From Bradyrhizobium algeriense (GTDB taxonomy: Bacteria > Pseudomonadota > Alphaproteobacteria > Rhizobiales > Xanthobacteraceae), in the NCBI RefSeq assembly GCF_003062295.1, contig NZ_PYCN01000002.1, positions 620,001-684,000 on the forward strand: a DNA stretch of 64,000 bases, read 5' to 3'. Positions 33,726 to 43,261 of this stretch are shown here, in pieces (within the stretch, counting starts at the first letter, position 1; every line of letters starts with the position of its first letter). A program made the position numbers and the translations under genes. The notes under the pieces were generated by a model that did not search any database, was not told the origin of the DNA, and saw nothing but the letters and a program-made list of their open reading frames with translations.

Positions 33726-35216
33726 TCAGGCTGCGCGGTAGGCCGGCGCCGCGGCCAGGAAGCGGCCATAGGCCGCGGCATCGGGCGGGGTAAATTTCTC
33801 CACCAGCGGATTGGCCCGGCGTCCGGACACGCCGATATCGGCAAGCAACTCGTCAAAATGCTTGAAGTGATAGGGCGCCACGCACAGGCCGCCATAGACG
33901 CCGGCCGCCGGCCGCTCGACGCGCTTGAAATGCAGCATCATCTCGATGTTGTCCCGCATCTCCTTCGGCGTCGGCTGACGGGCGAGCTGGCCATCGGCGT
34001 AGCGCACCAGCCAGTTCGCCGCGAGATCCGCGCACAGCACCGTGCAGAAGCTGGAATTGAAGCCGACGAATCCCATCTCGGGCAGGTCCGGATTGGCGAT
34101 CAGCCGATAGAGCCGGTATTGCCCGTCGGCATCGACCAGCTTCTCGCAGTACGCCTGCGGCAGGAACGGCACGCCCAGTTTGTAGCCGATCGCGAGCACG
34201 GCGACGTCGGCCTGGACGCGCTGCCCGCCGGTCGTCACGATCGAATTGCCGTCGTAACGCTCAAAGCTGCCGCGGATGGCCTTGATGCGGCCGTCGGCGA
34301 CCATCGGAAAGAATCCTGGCGTGGCGATCGGCACCGCGCAATTGACGCCATCCTCGATCCGCTCCTTCGGCACCATGTCGCATTTGCCGAGCTTGAGTTG
34401 AACTTTCAGCAGGCTCTCCAGTCCACGCCAGTTGGCCCAGACGAGCGGTTTTGCAATCGCGTGCGCGAACCGCGACATCGCGCCGATGCCCCAGCTCCTG
34501 AACATCTCCTCCTGCGCGCGGATGTAGAGAATGCGTTTGAAATTGACCAGGCCGCCGATGAAATAGGGAATCCGCCATACCGGCTCGCGGTACACCAGCG
34601 TCACTTCGGCAGCGCCCGAATTGACGGCGTTGACCGCAATGTCTGTCGCCGACTTCGAACCGCCGAGCACGACGATCCTCCGGCCCTTGGCGATGACAGG
34701 ATCGTTGTACTCCGAGGAGTGCAGGATGCGCCCGCCCTGCGCCTTGAACGATTCTTCGCCGGGCAGGCTGAGCGTCTGGGGCTCGTTGAACTGCCCCGTG
34801 CAGACAGCGACAAAATCGAAATCCTCGTGGCGGACACCGCCCTCCAGACCCCGCAGCTCGAGCCGCCAGCCGGGCGCGGAATCGGGCCGGCGATCCATCT
34901 GCACCACGGCCGTGTTGAAGCTGATGGCACCGAGAAGATCGTTGTCCTTGGCGTACTCGGTCAGATAGGCGTGGACCTGCGGGCCCTTCGGCCATTCCGG
35001 ATAGGAATCCGGCATCGCCTTGTCGGTGTAACGATAGAGATCCTTCGGGCTTTGCGTTTGCACCTCGGGATAGGATCGCGCTGGTTCCCAGACGCCACCG
35101 AGGTCGCCGCTGCGTTCGACGATCGTGATCTGATGTCCGCGCGCGGCGAAGGCTTTTGCGGCAGCCAGTCCCGATACGCCCGCGCCGACGATACAAACAT
35201 GTTTCTGCGTGATCAT
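33726..35216 (-). CDS. FMO-like flavin-containing monooxygenase
   Basis: 496 residues. FAD site VCIVGAGVSGLAAAKAFAARG (residues about 7-27), a GGVWEPARSYP motif, a second Rossmann motif VVLGGSKSATDIAVNAV near residue 180 for NADPH, and AVLAIGYKLGVPFLPQ. This is the two-nucleotide-domain layout of FMOs and Baeyer-Villiger enzymes. The exact FxGxxxHxxxW fingerprint is degenerate here (GGRILHSSEY). The ATG follows GGAGAATTGTC. It lies 84 bp before the first cupin gene on the same strand, inside the anthranilate cluster. It could feed an indole or N-oxidised aromatic into the pathway; the substrate is not known. Confidence 0.8.
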   Translation of the reverse strand: MITQKHVCIVGAGVSGLAAAKAFAARGHQITIVERSGDLGGVWEPARSYPEVQTQSPKDLYRYTDKAMPDSYPEWPKGPQVHAYLTEYAKDNDLLGAISFNTAVVQMDRRPDSAPGWRLELRGLEGGVRHEDFDFVAVCTGQFNEPQTLSLPGEESFKAQGGRILHSSEYNDPVIAKGRRIVVLGGSKSATDIAVNAVNSGAAEVTLVYREPVWRIPYFIGGLVNFKRILYIRAQEEMFRSWGIGAMSRFAHAIAKPLVWANWRGLESLLKVQLKLGKCDMVPKERIEDGVNCAVPIATPGFFPMVADGRIKAIRGSFERYDGNSIVTTGGQRVQADVAVLAIGYKLGVPFLPQAYCEKLVDADGQYRLYRLIANPDLPEMGFVGFNSSFCTVLCADLAANWLVRYADGQLARQPTPKEMRDNIEMMLHFKRVERPAAGVYGGLCVAPYHFKHFDELLADIGVSGRRANPLVEKFTPPDAAAYGRFLAAAPAYRAA

Positions 35217-35299
35217 GACAATTCTCCAGCAGTGATCGGCCCCAGAACTGAGGGCTCAACGCGTTGCGACTCCGGCGCAGTTGCCCGGCGGTTGCTGAG

Positions 35300-35749
35300 C
35301 TATTCGTTGGCTTCGGGCGGCAGGAAGTTCACTTCATGCTGCGCGGATATCCGAACCACCTCTTCGGGATCCGTCAGATTGTGGAGCTGGTTGAACAGCG
35401 CTTCGAGCTTCTGCATCGGCGACACCCAGAACAGCGCGCGCGCCGGCTTGTCGGACTTGTTGAAGTAGCCATGCGGAATGCCGCGCGGCAGCCGCACCAG
35501 ATCACCGACTTTTGCCTGCACCCAGACGCCGTCGAGCTTGAGATCGAGGGTGCCCTCCTGCACCAGGATGAATTCATCCTGCGTCGGGTGGACGTGCACC
35601 GGCACGAACTGGCCGGGTTCGCTGTTGGTTTCGAAGGCAAAGGTTGAATCGGTCACGGCTTTGGGGAAGTAGACCTGACCCAGGATGTTCCAGGTCTTGC
35701 CGCCGTAGCCCGTGCCATTGGCGGTGATGCCCTTTTCGAGTGTTGCCAT
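35300..35749 (-). CDS. cupin domain protein, first of two paralogues
   Basis: 149 residues, single cupin barrel. Motif 1 VPVHVHPTQDEFILVQEG carries the HxH-x4-E ligands and motif 2 RLPRGIPHGYFNKSDKPAR supplies the last His. The ATG at 35749 follows AGGAGATGGC; the same frame is open to 36118 but the extra residues look non-coding. It is clearly related to the 151-residue cupin at 38948-39403: same WxILGQ start, same DLVRLPxGxPHGxFNKS block, same LFWVSP segment and the same NFLPP/HFLPP ending. It is divergent from the AraC gene with operator C between. It could be a metal dioxygenase, isomerase or sensor of a pathway intermediate. Confidence 0.82.
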   Translation of the reverse strand: MATLEKGITANGTGYGGKTWNILGQVYFPKAVTDSTFAFETNSEPGQFVPVHVHPTQDEFILVQEGTLDLKLDGVWVQAKVGDLVRLPRGIPHGYFNKSDKPARALFWVSPMQKLEALFNQLHNLTDPEEVVRISAQHEVNFLPPEANE

Positions 35750-35960
35750 GTCGCCATCTCCTGTGTCGCGGTTGGTTCTTGGTGTCGAACTCGTTCGCGC
35801 AGGCTGCGGCCCAGCGGCCCGACCGTCTAGCCAGAAAACGAATCCGTCGTCCGCGGATAGAAATTTTTCTGATTGCTGCGGCGCGGAAAGACGGCTCTTG
35901 CCTCCGGATCGGGCAGGCAAACGCCAACAAATCGCCTTTCCAATAGGGACCTGCGCCGAT

Positions 35961-35980
35961 ATTATAGGCTTCAAATAAAT
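35961..35980. promoter_or_regulatory. operator C of the anthranilate regulon
   Basis: ATTATAGGCTTCAAATAAAT, between the divergent cupin and AraC genes and only 16 bp before the AraC GTG. Core AGGCTTCAAA is shared with the other sites. Confidence 0.65.
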
Positions 35981-35995
35981 GCAAAGGGTCGGGCC

Positions 35996-37015
35996 GTGGC
36001 GAGAGCTACCAGCATTCCCCAGCATGACCCCGCCATCCGGCTGGCGGCGTTCAACCGTGTTTCGACCGATAGGGTCGACGCTGCCGCCGACGCGGTCGGG
36101 CGGATATTCTGCCCGCACGAACTGAAGCCCACCGCGCGATCATCACCCGACTTTTTTGCACTGCATAACAGCGCGGTCTTTGGCGGATTCTCCGTCAACT
36201 ACGTCGCCTATGGCGGGTCGGTGTCGATCGATCCCGGCTGTCTCGAGCGCTTCTTCCTGCTGCAAATTCCCGTGCACGGTTCGGCGCGGATCCAAACGGC
36301 GGCGCGCGACATCGCAGCCGCTCCCGGCGCCAGCGCGTCGCTATTGTCGCCGACGATTCCCACCCGAATGACCTGGCAGGGCAATTGCGCCCAGCTCATT
36401 CTGCTGGTCGAGCGCCGCCTGTTGGAGCAACGGGCTGCGGCGCTGTCGGGCCGGCCAGCGGTCGCGGTCGAGTTCGAGCCCGCGGTCGATCTCTCCTCGA
36501 GAGGCGGCCGGGCGCTTCAGTCGCAAATTCTGGAGTTCGTCGATCTCGCCGAACGGCTCGGACCGCAACGGCCGCTTTCGCCGATGGCGGCGGCCAATCT
36601 GCGCGAGACACTGTTGGGTACCTTGCTTCACGGTCAGCGCCACAGCGCCAGCGACGCGATCGAGCGATTTGGCGGCCGGGCCGAAGCGCTGCCGCAGTCG
36701 CTACGGCGGGCGCGCGAATTCCTCTATACGCATGCGGAAGAGCCGCTCGATCTCGCGCAGCTTGCCGCCGCCGCAGGCACGGGTATCCGTGCGCTGCAGC
36801 TCGGCTTTCAGCGGCATTTCGAAACGTCGATCTCTGAGATGCTGCGTGATATCAGGCTCGCGCATCTCAATGTCAGATTGGCCGCCGCCTCCCCTGACGA
36901 AAGCATCACCGATATCGCATTCGAACTTGGGTTTGCGCATCTGAGCCGGATGGCAAGCGCCTACCGGGCCAAGTTCGGCGAAACTCCCTCGGCGACCCTG
37001 CGCGGGATGAATTAG
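35996..37015 (+). CDS. AraC family transcriptional activator
   Basis: About 339 residues from a GTG at 35996 (AAAGGG upstream). The N-terminal 200 residues fit the AraC-binding-like domain (HNSAVFGGFSVNYVAYGG, LQIPVHGSARI, SLLSPTIPTRMTW). The C-terminal 100 residues are the double HTH (EPLDLAQLAAAAGTGIRALQLGFQRHF and ESITDIAFELGFAHLSRMASAYRAKFGETPSATLR). Such regulators usually activate aromatic-acid degradation genes. It is divergent from the first cupin and converges with the MarR gene. It may control the cupin/FMO set in response to an aromatic acid. Confidence 0.88.
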   Translation: MARATSIPQHDPAIRLAAFNRVSTDRVDAAADAVGRIFCPHELKPTARSSPDFFALHNSAVFGGFSVNYVAYGGSVSIDPGCLERFFLLQIPVHGSARIQTAARDIAAAPGASASLLSPTIPTRMTWQGNCAQLILLVERRLLEQRAAALSGRPAVAVEFEPAVDLSSRGGRALQSQILEFVDLAERLGPQRPLSPMAAANLRETLLGTLLHGQRHSASDAIERFGGRAEALPQSLRRAREFLYTHAEEPLDLAQLAAAAGTGIRALQLGFQRHFETSISEMLRDIRLAHLNVRLAAASPDESITDIAFELGFAHLSRMASAYRAKFGETPSATLRGMN

Positions 37016-37048
37016 CGTCCGGCCAGCTGCTTCAGCCGCAGCGTTGCC

Positions 37049-37543
37049 TCAGCCCGCTCGCGCCTTCGCTGACTTCTGCGCCGACGCCTTGGTCTTGGCC
37101 AGCAAACGCATCAGTTCGCGGACGTCCTTTGGCGTCAGGTCCCCGAAGACATCGGCAATCCACAATTCGTGCTCCGCCGCCATCTTGCGGAATTCGGCCC
37201 GCCCCGCCTTGGTCAGGCGGATTACCTGCACGCGGCGGTCGGCGTCCGACGTGCGGCGGTCGAGATGGCCGGATTCGACGAGGCGCTCGACCAATCCCGT
37301 AACATTGCCGTTCGAGACCATCATCCGCTTGGAGACATCTGATAGCGTCATGCCCTCCGGCACCTTGTCGAGCTGCGCCATCAGATCGAACCGCGGCAGC
37401 GTGACGTCAAAGCGTTCGCGCAAGCGGCTGCGCACCTCGCCCTCGATCAGGGTCGTGCAGGTCAGGAGACGAAGCCACAGCCTGAGTTCGTCGCCATGAT
37501 GTTCCGGGAGTTCGACGGCCTTGGTCTCTGAATCGAGGATCAT
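37049..37543 (-). CDS. MarR family regulator
   Basis: 164 residues. The winged HTH is at about residues 45-110 (LPRFDLMAQLDKVPEGMTLSDVSKRMMVSNGNVTGLVERLVESGHLDRRTSDADRRVQVIRLT). The flanking helices form the dimer interface. The wing holds the DRR motif. This group often responds to aromatic acids or their CoA thioesters. It is divergent from the ABC binding-protein gene, with operator D (37614-37635) between. Because the same pseudo-palindrome occurs in front of the catabolic genes, this MarR is the best candidate for the regulon repressor; the AraC protein is the alternative. Confidence 0.9.
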   Translation of the reverse strand: MILDSETKAVELPEHHGDELRLWLRLLTCTTLIEGEVRSRLRERFDVTLPRFDLMAQLDKVPEGMTLSDVSKRMMVSNGNVTGLVERLVESGHLDRRTSDADRRVQVIRLTKAGRAEFRKMAAEHELWIADVFGDLTPKDVRELMRLLAKTKASAQKSAKARAG

Positions 37544-37613
37544 GATGCAAATCTTGTCCGGCTTGGGCGTTCGGCGATCCGAACAGCGCGCAGCTTGCGG
37601 ATCATTGCCCAGA

Positions 37614-37635
37614 TTTCTTTAGGTTTCAAGTAATT
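37614..37635. promoter_or_regulatory. operator D of the anthranilate regulon
   Basis: TTTCTTTAGGTTTCAAGTAATT in the divergent region of the MarR gene (71 bp from its start) and the ABC binding-protein gene. It matches the consensus at TTTAGG, TTTCAA and TAATT. Its position suggests autoregulation by MarR. Confidence 0.65.
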
Positions 37636-37755
37636 GGCGCATGGCTTGCATAGATGCGTTCTGCTTGCAGGTGCCGTCACCGTCAGAATAAGCTGCATCC
37701 CGAGCATTTGGTGCGACGTGGGTTTCGGCTGCAGAGGCCGAACGGAGGAATAATC

Positions 37756-38928
37756 ATGAAGCAGTCGTTGAAGCTGACCGGACTTGCCGTTTTGCTGGGT
37801 GTTGCCGCGGAGCCAGTCGCAGCCCAGGAGAAAATCAAAATCGGCGTGATCACGACCTTGTCCGGCCCGGCGGCCGTCCTCGGCCAGCAATCGCGCGACG
37901 GCCTGCAACTCGGAATCAAGGACCTCGGCGGCAAGATGGCGGGAAAGGATGTCGAGGTCGTCGTCGTCGACGACGAACTCAAGCCCGATGGCGCCGTGAC
38001 CAAGGCCAAGGGCCTGCTCGAACGCGAGAAGGTCGATTTTGTGGTCGGGCCGATCTTCTCCAACATCCTGCAGGCCATTCACCGGCCGGTGACCGAGAAC
38101 AAGACGTTCCTGATCAGTCCGAACGCGGGGCCGTCGAGCTATGCCGGCAAGGAGTGCAGCCCGTTCTTCTACGTGACTTCCTACCAGAACGACCAGGTTC
38201 ACGAGATCCTCGGCAAGGTCGCGCAAGATCGCGGCTACAAGCGCGTGTATGTGCTGGTGCCGAACTATCAGGCCGGAAAGGATTCGGTGGCCGGATTCAA
38301 ACTCGACTACAAGGGCGAGATATCAGAGGAAAGCTACACGCCGCTGGGTACGCTGGATTTCCAGGTCGAACTGACCAAGATCGCTTCTTCCAAGGTCGAT
38401 GCGCTGTTCACCTTCATGCCGGGCGGCATGGGCGTCGGCCTCGTCAAGCAATACCGGCAGGCCGGCCTCGCCGACAAGATCCCGGTGCTGTCGGCCTTCA
38501 CGGTCGATGAATCCACCCTGCCCGCGCAGCAGGACGCCGCCGTCGGCATGTTCGGCGGCGCCAACTGGGCGCCGAACATGGATAATCCCCAGAACAAGAA
38601 GTTCGTCGCCGCCTACGAGGCCGCCTACAACAGCGTGCCCGGCACCTACGCCATGCAGGGCTATGATACGGCGATGCTGATCGACAGCGCGGTGAAGGCG
38701 GTGAAGGGCGACCTCAAAAACAAGGAGGCGGTATCGGCCGCGCTTCGGAAGGCCGAGTTCACTTCGCTGCGCGGCGACTTCAAGTTCAACGTCAACGGCT
38801 ACCCGATCCAGAATTTTTATCTGACCAAGGTCGCCAAGCGTCCGGACGGAAAATTCCAGACCGAGATCGTCGAGAAGGTATTTTCCAACTATGGCGACCG
38901 TTACGCCAAGGATTGCACCGCGAAGTAA
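37756..38928 (+). CDS. ABC transporter substrate-binding protein (branched-chain amino acid/aromatic acid type)
   Basis: 390 residues. The signal peptide MKQSLKLTGLAVLLGVAAEP is followed by a mature start at about residue 26 (QEKIKIGVITTLSGPAAVLGQQ). This is the type I periplasmic fold of LivJ-like proteins, a group that in related bacteria includes binders of benzoate-, hydroxybenzoate- and cinnamate-type acids. GGAGGAA precedes the ATG. No permease or ATPase genes are nearby, so it either pairs with a transporter encoded elsewhere or acts as a sensor. The neighbour is the second cupin, 19 bp downstream, and operator D lies upstream. Uptake of anthranilate, kynurenine or an indole acid is inferred. 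Confidence 0.88.
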   Translation: MKQSLKLTGLAVLLGVAAEPVAAQEKIKIGVITTLSGPAAVLGQQSRDGLQLGIKDLGGKMAGKDVEVVVVDDELKPDGAVTKAKGLLEREKVDFVVGPIFSNILQAIHRPVTENKTFLISPNAGPSSYAGKECSPFFYVTSYQNDQVHEILGKVAQDRGYKRVYVLVPNYQAGKDSVAGFKLDYKGEISEESYTPLGTLDFQVELTKIASSKVDALFTFMPGGMGVGLVKQYRQAGLADKIPVLSAFTVDESTLPAQQDAAVGMFGGANWAPNMDNPQNKKFVAAYEAAYNSVPGTYAMQGYDTAMLIDSAVKAVKGDLKNKEAVSAALRKAEFTSLRGDFKFNVNGYPIQNFYLTKVAKRPDGKFQTEIVEKVFSNYGDRYAKDCTAK

Positions 38929-38947
38929 TTTTGGAAGGGAACAGCCA

Positions 38948-39403
38948 ATGAAGACCGAAATCGCCGGCATCACGCGCGCCAATGAAGGCATCCAGGGAAT
39001 CTCCTGGAGCATCCTCGGCCAGACCTATGTGCCGAAAAACGTCTCCGAGCATTCCTTCTCATGGCATGCGACGTTTCCGCCAGAGACCTTCGTGCCGCCG
39101 CATATTCATCCGGACCAGGACGAATATCTGTACCTCCTGGAGGGCCAGCTCGACTTTTTCCTCGACGGCGCCGAGACGCAGGCGACGCCCGGCGATCTGG
39201 TGCGGCTGCCGATGGGCAAGCCGCACGGCATCTTCAACAAGTCCGGCCGCACCGCGAAGACGCTGTTCTGGGTGTCGCCGACGCGGCGGCTCTACGATTT
39301 GTTCTGGGCGATCCACAACATGAAGGAGCAGACGCCGGACGCGGTGGTGGCGCTGGCCGCCGAGCACAACATCCACTTCCTGCCGCCACCTCCGGGGGCG
39401 TGA
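38948..39403 (+). CDS. cupin domain protein, second of two paralogues
   Basis: 151 residues, single cupin. Metal ligands are in VPPHIHPDQDEYLYLLEG (HxH-x4-E) and RLPMGKPHGIFNKS (His). It is related to the 149-residue cupin at 35300-35749 across its full length. It lies 19 bp after the ABC binding-protein gene, so the two are coexpressed. A cupin translated with an aromatic-acid binding protein, and a sister next to an FMO, points to a shared catabolic step rather than housekeeping. The reaction is not known. Confidence 0.82.
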   Translation: MKTEIAGITRANEGIQGISWSILGQTYVPKNVSEHSFSWHATFPPETFVPPHIHPDQDEYLYLLEGQLDFFLDGAETQATPGDLVRLPMGKPHGIFNKSGRTAKTLFWVSPTRRLYDLFWAIHNMKEQTPDAVVALAAEHNIHFLPPPPGA

Positions 39404-39411
39404 GATTATCT

Positions 39412-39540
39412 TCGTAGCCCCGATAGAGCGCAGCGCAATTCGGGGCCTGCGGAATACGGCCGCCACCGTCCCGGATTGCGCGGAGCCTGTCATCGGGCGC
39501 GCATTTCGCGCGACCCGTTGGCTCCATCCGGGCTACGGGA
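39412..39540. repeat. intergenic repeat, inverted copy of the one at 43308-43375
   Basis: Starts with CGTAGCCCCGATAGAGCGCA and ends with CCATCCGGGCTACGGG. The right 70 bp are, in reverse complement, nearly identical to 43308-43375 (GTAGCCCGGATGGAGCCAAC, then CGGGTCGCGCGAA, then GATGACAGGCTCCGCG). The two copies face each other around the flavin monooxygenase and anthraniloyl-CoA genes, 3.8 kb apart. Confidence 0.7.
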
Positions 39541-39543
39541 CTT

Positions 39544-40794
39544 TTACCGCACCGCCGCCAATCCCAACGGTGGCGGCGCAAAGCCGGCCTTGGACGCATA
39601 GCCCCGCACGATCGCCTCGCGCTGGGCGTGGCTCAGCACCTTCTCGATATCAGTAAATCCATCGGGCGCCAGTTGCTCGACCGCGTCGATCACGCCCTCG
39701 GGGCCGCCGCGGCGGTTGGCGCGCACGATCTCCGCCGTCATCGGCAGCCGCTTCTTCTCATAGGCCACCAGCGCCTGGCGCGGATGCTCGGCGCGCGCCA
39801 GTTCGTCGGCCAGCGCGCGGGCATCGAGGATCGCCTGCGAGGCGCCGTTGGAGCCAACCGGATACATCGGGTGCGCGGCGTCGCCGAGCAGCGTCACCCG
39901 GCCCCAGGTCCAGTACGGCAGCGGGTCGCGGTCGCAGCAGGGGTACTCGTAAAATTCCGACGTCGCCGAGATCAGGCTGCGCACATCGACATACGGCACC
40001 TTGAAGCGCTCGACATGCGGCATCAGTTCCTCGCGCTTGCCCGGCCGCGACCAGTCCTCGCGGCGGGGCGGCGGCACATTGCCGTCGCCGATCTTCACCA
40101 TCACCGCCCAGTTGGTCAGGCGGCTCGACGGGCTCGATCCTTCCGCGATCGGATAAATCACGACCTTGGCGTTCAGCCCGCCGGCCACGATCATCGAGCG
40201 GCCGGTCAGGAAGGCCGGCCAGTCGCGCGCGCCGCGCCACAGCATCAACCCGTTCCAGCACGGCGGTCCCTCGTCCGGAAACAGCATCTCGCGTACCCGC
40301 GAATGAATGCCGTCGGCGCCGATCAGGATATCGCCGCGCGCGGTTTTGACATGGGCGCCGGTGCGGTCGAAAAAATGCGCAACCACGCCGCCCTCGTGCT
40401 GGGCGAACGCGCCGAGACGGCAGCCGGTGTGGATGGCCTCAGGGCCGAGCCGTTCCTCGACGGCGCGATGGATCACGCTCTGCAGGCGGCCGCGATGAAC
40501 CGAGAATTGCGGCACGTCGTGGCCGGCGTCGAGCCCGCGCGGCTCGCGCCAGACTTCCTGGCCGTGTCGGCTGAGATAATACAGTTGATCGGTGCGAACA
40601 GCGGCGGCATCCAGCCGGTCCAGCAGCCCGAGGCCGGTCAATTCCCTGATCGCATGCGGCAACGTGTTGATGCCGACGCCAAGCTCGCGGATGCTTTCGG
40701 ACTGCTCGAACAATTCGCAGTCGATGCCACGCGCCCGCAACATCAGCGCGGTGGTGAGGCCTCCGATGCCGCCTCCGACGATGATCGCCTTCAT
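39544..40794 (-). CDS. FAD-dependent aromatic monooxygenase (PHBH/salicylate hydroxylase fold)
   Basis: 416 residues of single-component class A flavoprotein monooxygenase. The N-terminal AIIVGGGIGGLTTALMLRARG binds the ADP of FAD. The DG motif is in LIGADGIHSRVREMLF. The second FAD motif is in GRVTLLGDAAHPMYPVGSNGASQAI. It resembles the flavin-dependent oxidoreductases related to phenazine and salicylate hydroxylases. It is 78 bp downstream of the anthraniloyl-CoA gene on the same strand. A short CCCCGCTTGCGGGG hairpin (40826-40839) lies in that gap and could attenuate read-through. It may hydroxylate another aromatic acid feeding the pathway. Confidence 0.83.
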   Translation of the reverse strand: MKAIIVGGGIGGLTTALMLRARGIDCELFEQSESIRELGVGINTLPHAIRELTGLGLLDRLDAAAVRTDQLYYLSRHGQEVWREPRGLDAGHDVPQFSVHRGRLQSVIHRAVEERLGPEAIHTGCRLGAFAQHEGGVVAHFFDRTGAHVKTARGDILIGADGIHSRVREMLFPDEGPPCWNGLMLWRGARDWPAFLTGRSMIVAGGLNAKVVIYPIAEGSSPSSRLTNWAVMVKIGDGNVPPPRREDWSRPGKREELMPHVERFKVPYVDVRSLISATSEFYEYPCCDRDPLPYWTWGRVTLLGDAAHPMYPVGSNGASQAILDARALADELARAEHPRQALVAYEKKRLPMTAEIVRANRRGGPEGVIDAVEQLAPDGFTDIEKVLSHAQREAIVRGYASKAGFAPPPLGLAAVR

Positions 40795-40872
40795 GCGCGT
40801 AACTCCACTCTCTTCTTCAACCTCGCCCCGCTTGCGGGGAGAGGGAGGGATCGAGAGAGCCTGCCATCCGGC

Positions 40873-43221
40873 CTATTCGGCTGCAAGCGGCTTTGTCGCC
40901 TCGGCTTTCAGTTCGGCGCGGGTTTTCGGCTTACCCTTAATTTTGAGGTCTTCGAAATCCTGCCGGTCGCGGACGCTGTTGCGGAAGATTTGTTCCTTGC
41001 CCGGCAGATATTGCGGCGGACAGGCGATATCGGCGCCATACCAGGCCGCCGCCCGCATCGTGAACGACGGATCGACCAGATGCGGCCGGGCCAGCGCGAC
41101 GAGGTCGGCTCGTCCCGCGGCGAGGATGGTGTTGACCTGATCCGCCGTCGTGATGTTCCCGACGCACATGGTCGCGACCCGGGCCTCGTTTCGGACCTGA
41201 TCGGAGAACGGCGTCTGGAACATCCGGCCGTAGATCGGCTGCGCGTCGCGCACGGTCTGGCCCGTGGAGACATCGACCAGATCGACGCCGGCCTCGGCGA
41301 ACGCGCGCGCGACCGCGACTGCGTCGTCGCCGGTGATGCCGCCCGCGGCCCAGTCGGTGGCGGAGATGCGAACCGACATCGGCTTGTGCGCCGGCCATGC
41401 CGCGCGCATCGCCTCGAACACCTCCAGCGGATAGCGCAGCCGGTTGGCGAGCGTGCCGCCATATTCGTCGGCGCGCTGATTGGTCAGCGGCGAGATGAAA
41501 CTCGCCAGCAAATAGCCGTGCGCGCAATGCAGCTCCAGCATGTCGAAGCCGCAGGCCTCGCCGCGCAGGCTAGCAGCGACGAACTCCTGCTTGACGCGGT
41601 CCATCGCGGCGCGATCCATTTCGCGCGGCACCTGGCTGTCGGGGAAGTAAGGCAATGGCGACGCCGAGATCGTGTCCCAGCCGCCCTGCTCCAGCGGCCG
41701 GTCCATGCCCTCCCACATCAGCTTGGTCGCGCCCTTGCGGCCGGCATGGCCAAGCTGCAGGCAGATTTTGGCGGCGGAATTGGCGTGGACGAAATCAACG
41801 ATGCGCGTCCACGCGGCCTGCTGCTCGTCGTTCCACAAGCCAGTACAGCCCGGCGTGATGCGGGCGTCGCGGCCGACGCAGGTCATCTCGGTGAAGATCA
41901 GCCCGGCGCCGCCGATGGCGCGCGAGCCATAATGCACCAGATGGAAATCACCGGGCACGCCCTCCTTCGCCGAGTACATGCACATCGGCGACACCACCGC
42001 GCGATTCGCAACTTGCATCTCGCGCAGCTTGAACGGCTGGAACATCGGCGCCACCGGCTTGTCGATATCGACATCGAAGCCCTTGGCGCGCACCTGTTTT
42101 GCAAAAGCCTTGTCGACCTCGCGGACGAATTCCGGCGCGCGCAGCGTGAGGTTATCGTAAGTGATCGCCTTGGCGCGGGTCATGACGCCGAAGGCGAACT
42201 GCACGGGATCGAAATCCCAGAAGCGGTCGACATGTTCGAACCAGACCAACGACACGTCGGCGGCGTGCTGGGTCTTCTCGACCTCCTCGCGCCGGCCATG
42301 CTCATAGGTCTGCAATGCGCCCTCGACCGTCGGCGCCTGCGCCATCGCATCGGCAAGCGCGATCGCGTCCTCCATCGCGAGCTTGGTGCCGGAGCCGATC
42401 GAGAAATGCGCCGTGGCCTTGGCGTCGCCAAGCAGCACCATGTTGTCCTTGACCCAGCGCTGGCTGCGGATCATCGGGAAATTGCGCCACATCGAGCGGT
42501 TGATCAGCAGCGGATGACCGTCGAGGAACCAGCCGAAAATCTCGGCCATGCGGTCGGCGGATTGCTGCTCGCTCAAGCCTTCGAGCCCGGCGCGCTGGAA
42601 GGTTTCGGCATCGGTCTCGAAAATCCAGGTCGAGCGTCCCGTCTCGTATTGATATGCGTGCGCGATGAACGGACCCCACTCCGTCTCCTGGAAGATGAAG
42701 GTGAAGGCATCGAGCGGTTTGGTCGAGCCCATCCAGGCGAACTTGTTGGAGCGCAGGTCGATCTGGGGCTGGAAGTGTTCAATGTATTTGTCGCGGAAGC
42801 GGCTGTTGATGCCGTCGGCCAGCACGATCAGGTCGGCATCGGCAAATCGCGCTTCGTCGTCGATATCGGTTTCGAACAGCAGCGTCACGCCGAGTTCGCG
42901 GGCGCGTTCCTGCAGGATCAGCAGCAGCGTCCGCCGCGAGCAGCCGCAAAAACCGTTGCCGCCGACGCGGTGGACGGTGCCGCGGAAATGCACGGCGATA
43001 TCGTCCCAATAGGCGAATTCCTGGGTGATGCGGCGGTAGCTCGGCGGATCGTATTTCTCGAAATTGTCCAGCGTCGCGTCCGAGAACACCACCCCGAAGC
43101 CGAACGTGTCGTCGGTGCGGTTGCGCTCATAGACCGTGATCTCGGCCTGGGGCCGCTGTTTCTTCAAGAGGATCGCGGCGTAGAGACCGGCCGGTCCGCC
43201 GCCGATAATCGCGATCTTCAT
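40873..43221 (-). CDS. bifunctional 2-aminobenzoyl-CoA monooxygenase/reductase
   Basis: 782 residues. The N-terminal ~370 are a class A flavin monooxygenase ([62 protein letters not shown]). From about 400 to the end is an Old Yellow Enzyme barrel ([57 protein letters not shown], a C-terminal [13 protein letters not shown]). This domain pair is that of the Azoarcus 2-aminobenzoyl-CoA enzyme, which hydroxylates and reduces the ring and so abolishes aromaticity. Many databases call it salicylyl-CoA 5-hydroxylase/oxidoreductase. GGAGGCGGTAG precedes the ATG; operator E is 41 bp upstream. The CoA ligase and RidA at 31-33 kb supply context. Confidence 0.9.
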   Translation of the reverse strand: MKIAIIGGGPAGLYAAILLKKQRPQAEITVYERNRTDDTFGFGVVFSDATLDNFEKYDPPSYRRITQEFAYWDDIAVHFRGTVHRVGGNGFCGCSRRTLLLILQERARELGVTLLFETDIDDEARFADADLIVLADGINSRFRDKYIEHFQPQIDLRSNKFAWMGSTKPLDAFTFIFQETEWGPFIAHAYQYETGRSTWIFETDAETFQRAGLEGLSEQQSADRMAEIFGWFLDGHPLLINRSMWRNFPMIRSQRWVKDNMVLLGDAKATAHFSIGSGTKLAMEDAIALADAMAQAPTVEGALQTYEHGRREEVEKTQHAADVSLVWFEHVDRFWDFDPVQFAFGVMTRAKAITYDNLTLRAPEFVREVDKAFAKQVRAKGFDVDIDKPVAPMFQPFKLREMQVANRAVVSPMCMYSAKEGVPGDFHLVHYGSRAIGGAGLIFTEMTCVGRDARITPGCTGLWNDEQQAAWTRIVDFVHANSAAKICLQLGHAGRKGATKLMWEGMDRPLEQGGWDTISASPLPYFPDSQVPREMDRAAMDRVKQEFVAASLRGEACGFDMLELHCAHGYLLASFISPLTNQRADEYGGTLANRLRYPLEVFEAMRAAWPAHKPMSVRISATDWAAGGITGDDAVAVARAFAEAGVDLVDVSTGQTVRDAQPIYGRMFQTPFSDQVRNEARVATMCVGNITTADQVNTILAAGRADLVALARPHLVDPSFTMRAAAWYGADIACPPQYLPGKEQIFRNSVRDRQDFEDLKIKGKPKTRAELKAEATKPLAAE

Positions 43222-43261
43222 CTACCGCCTCCGAAACAGGCTGTCGGGCAAGTTCGGAATT

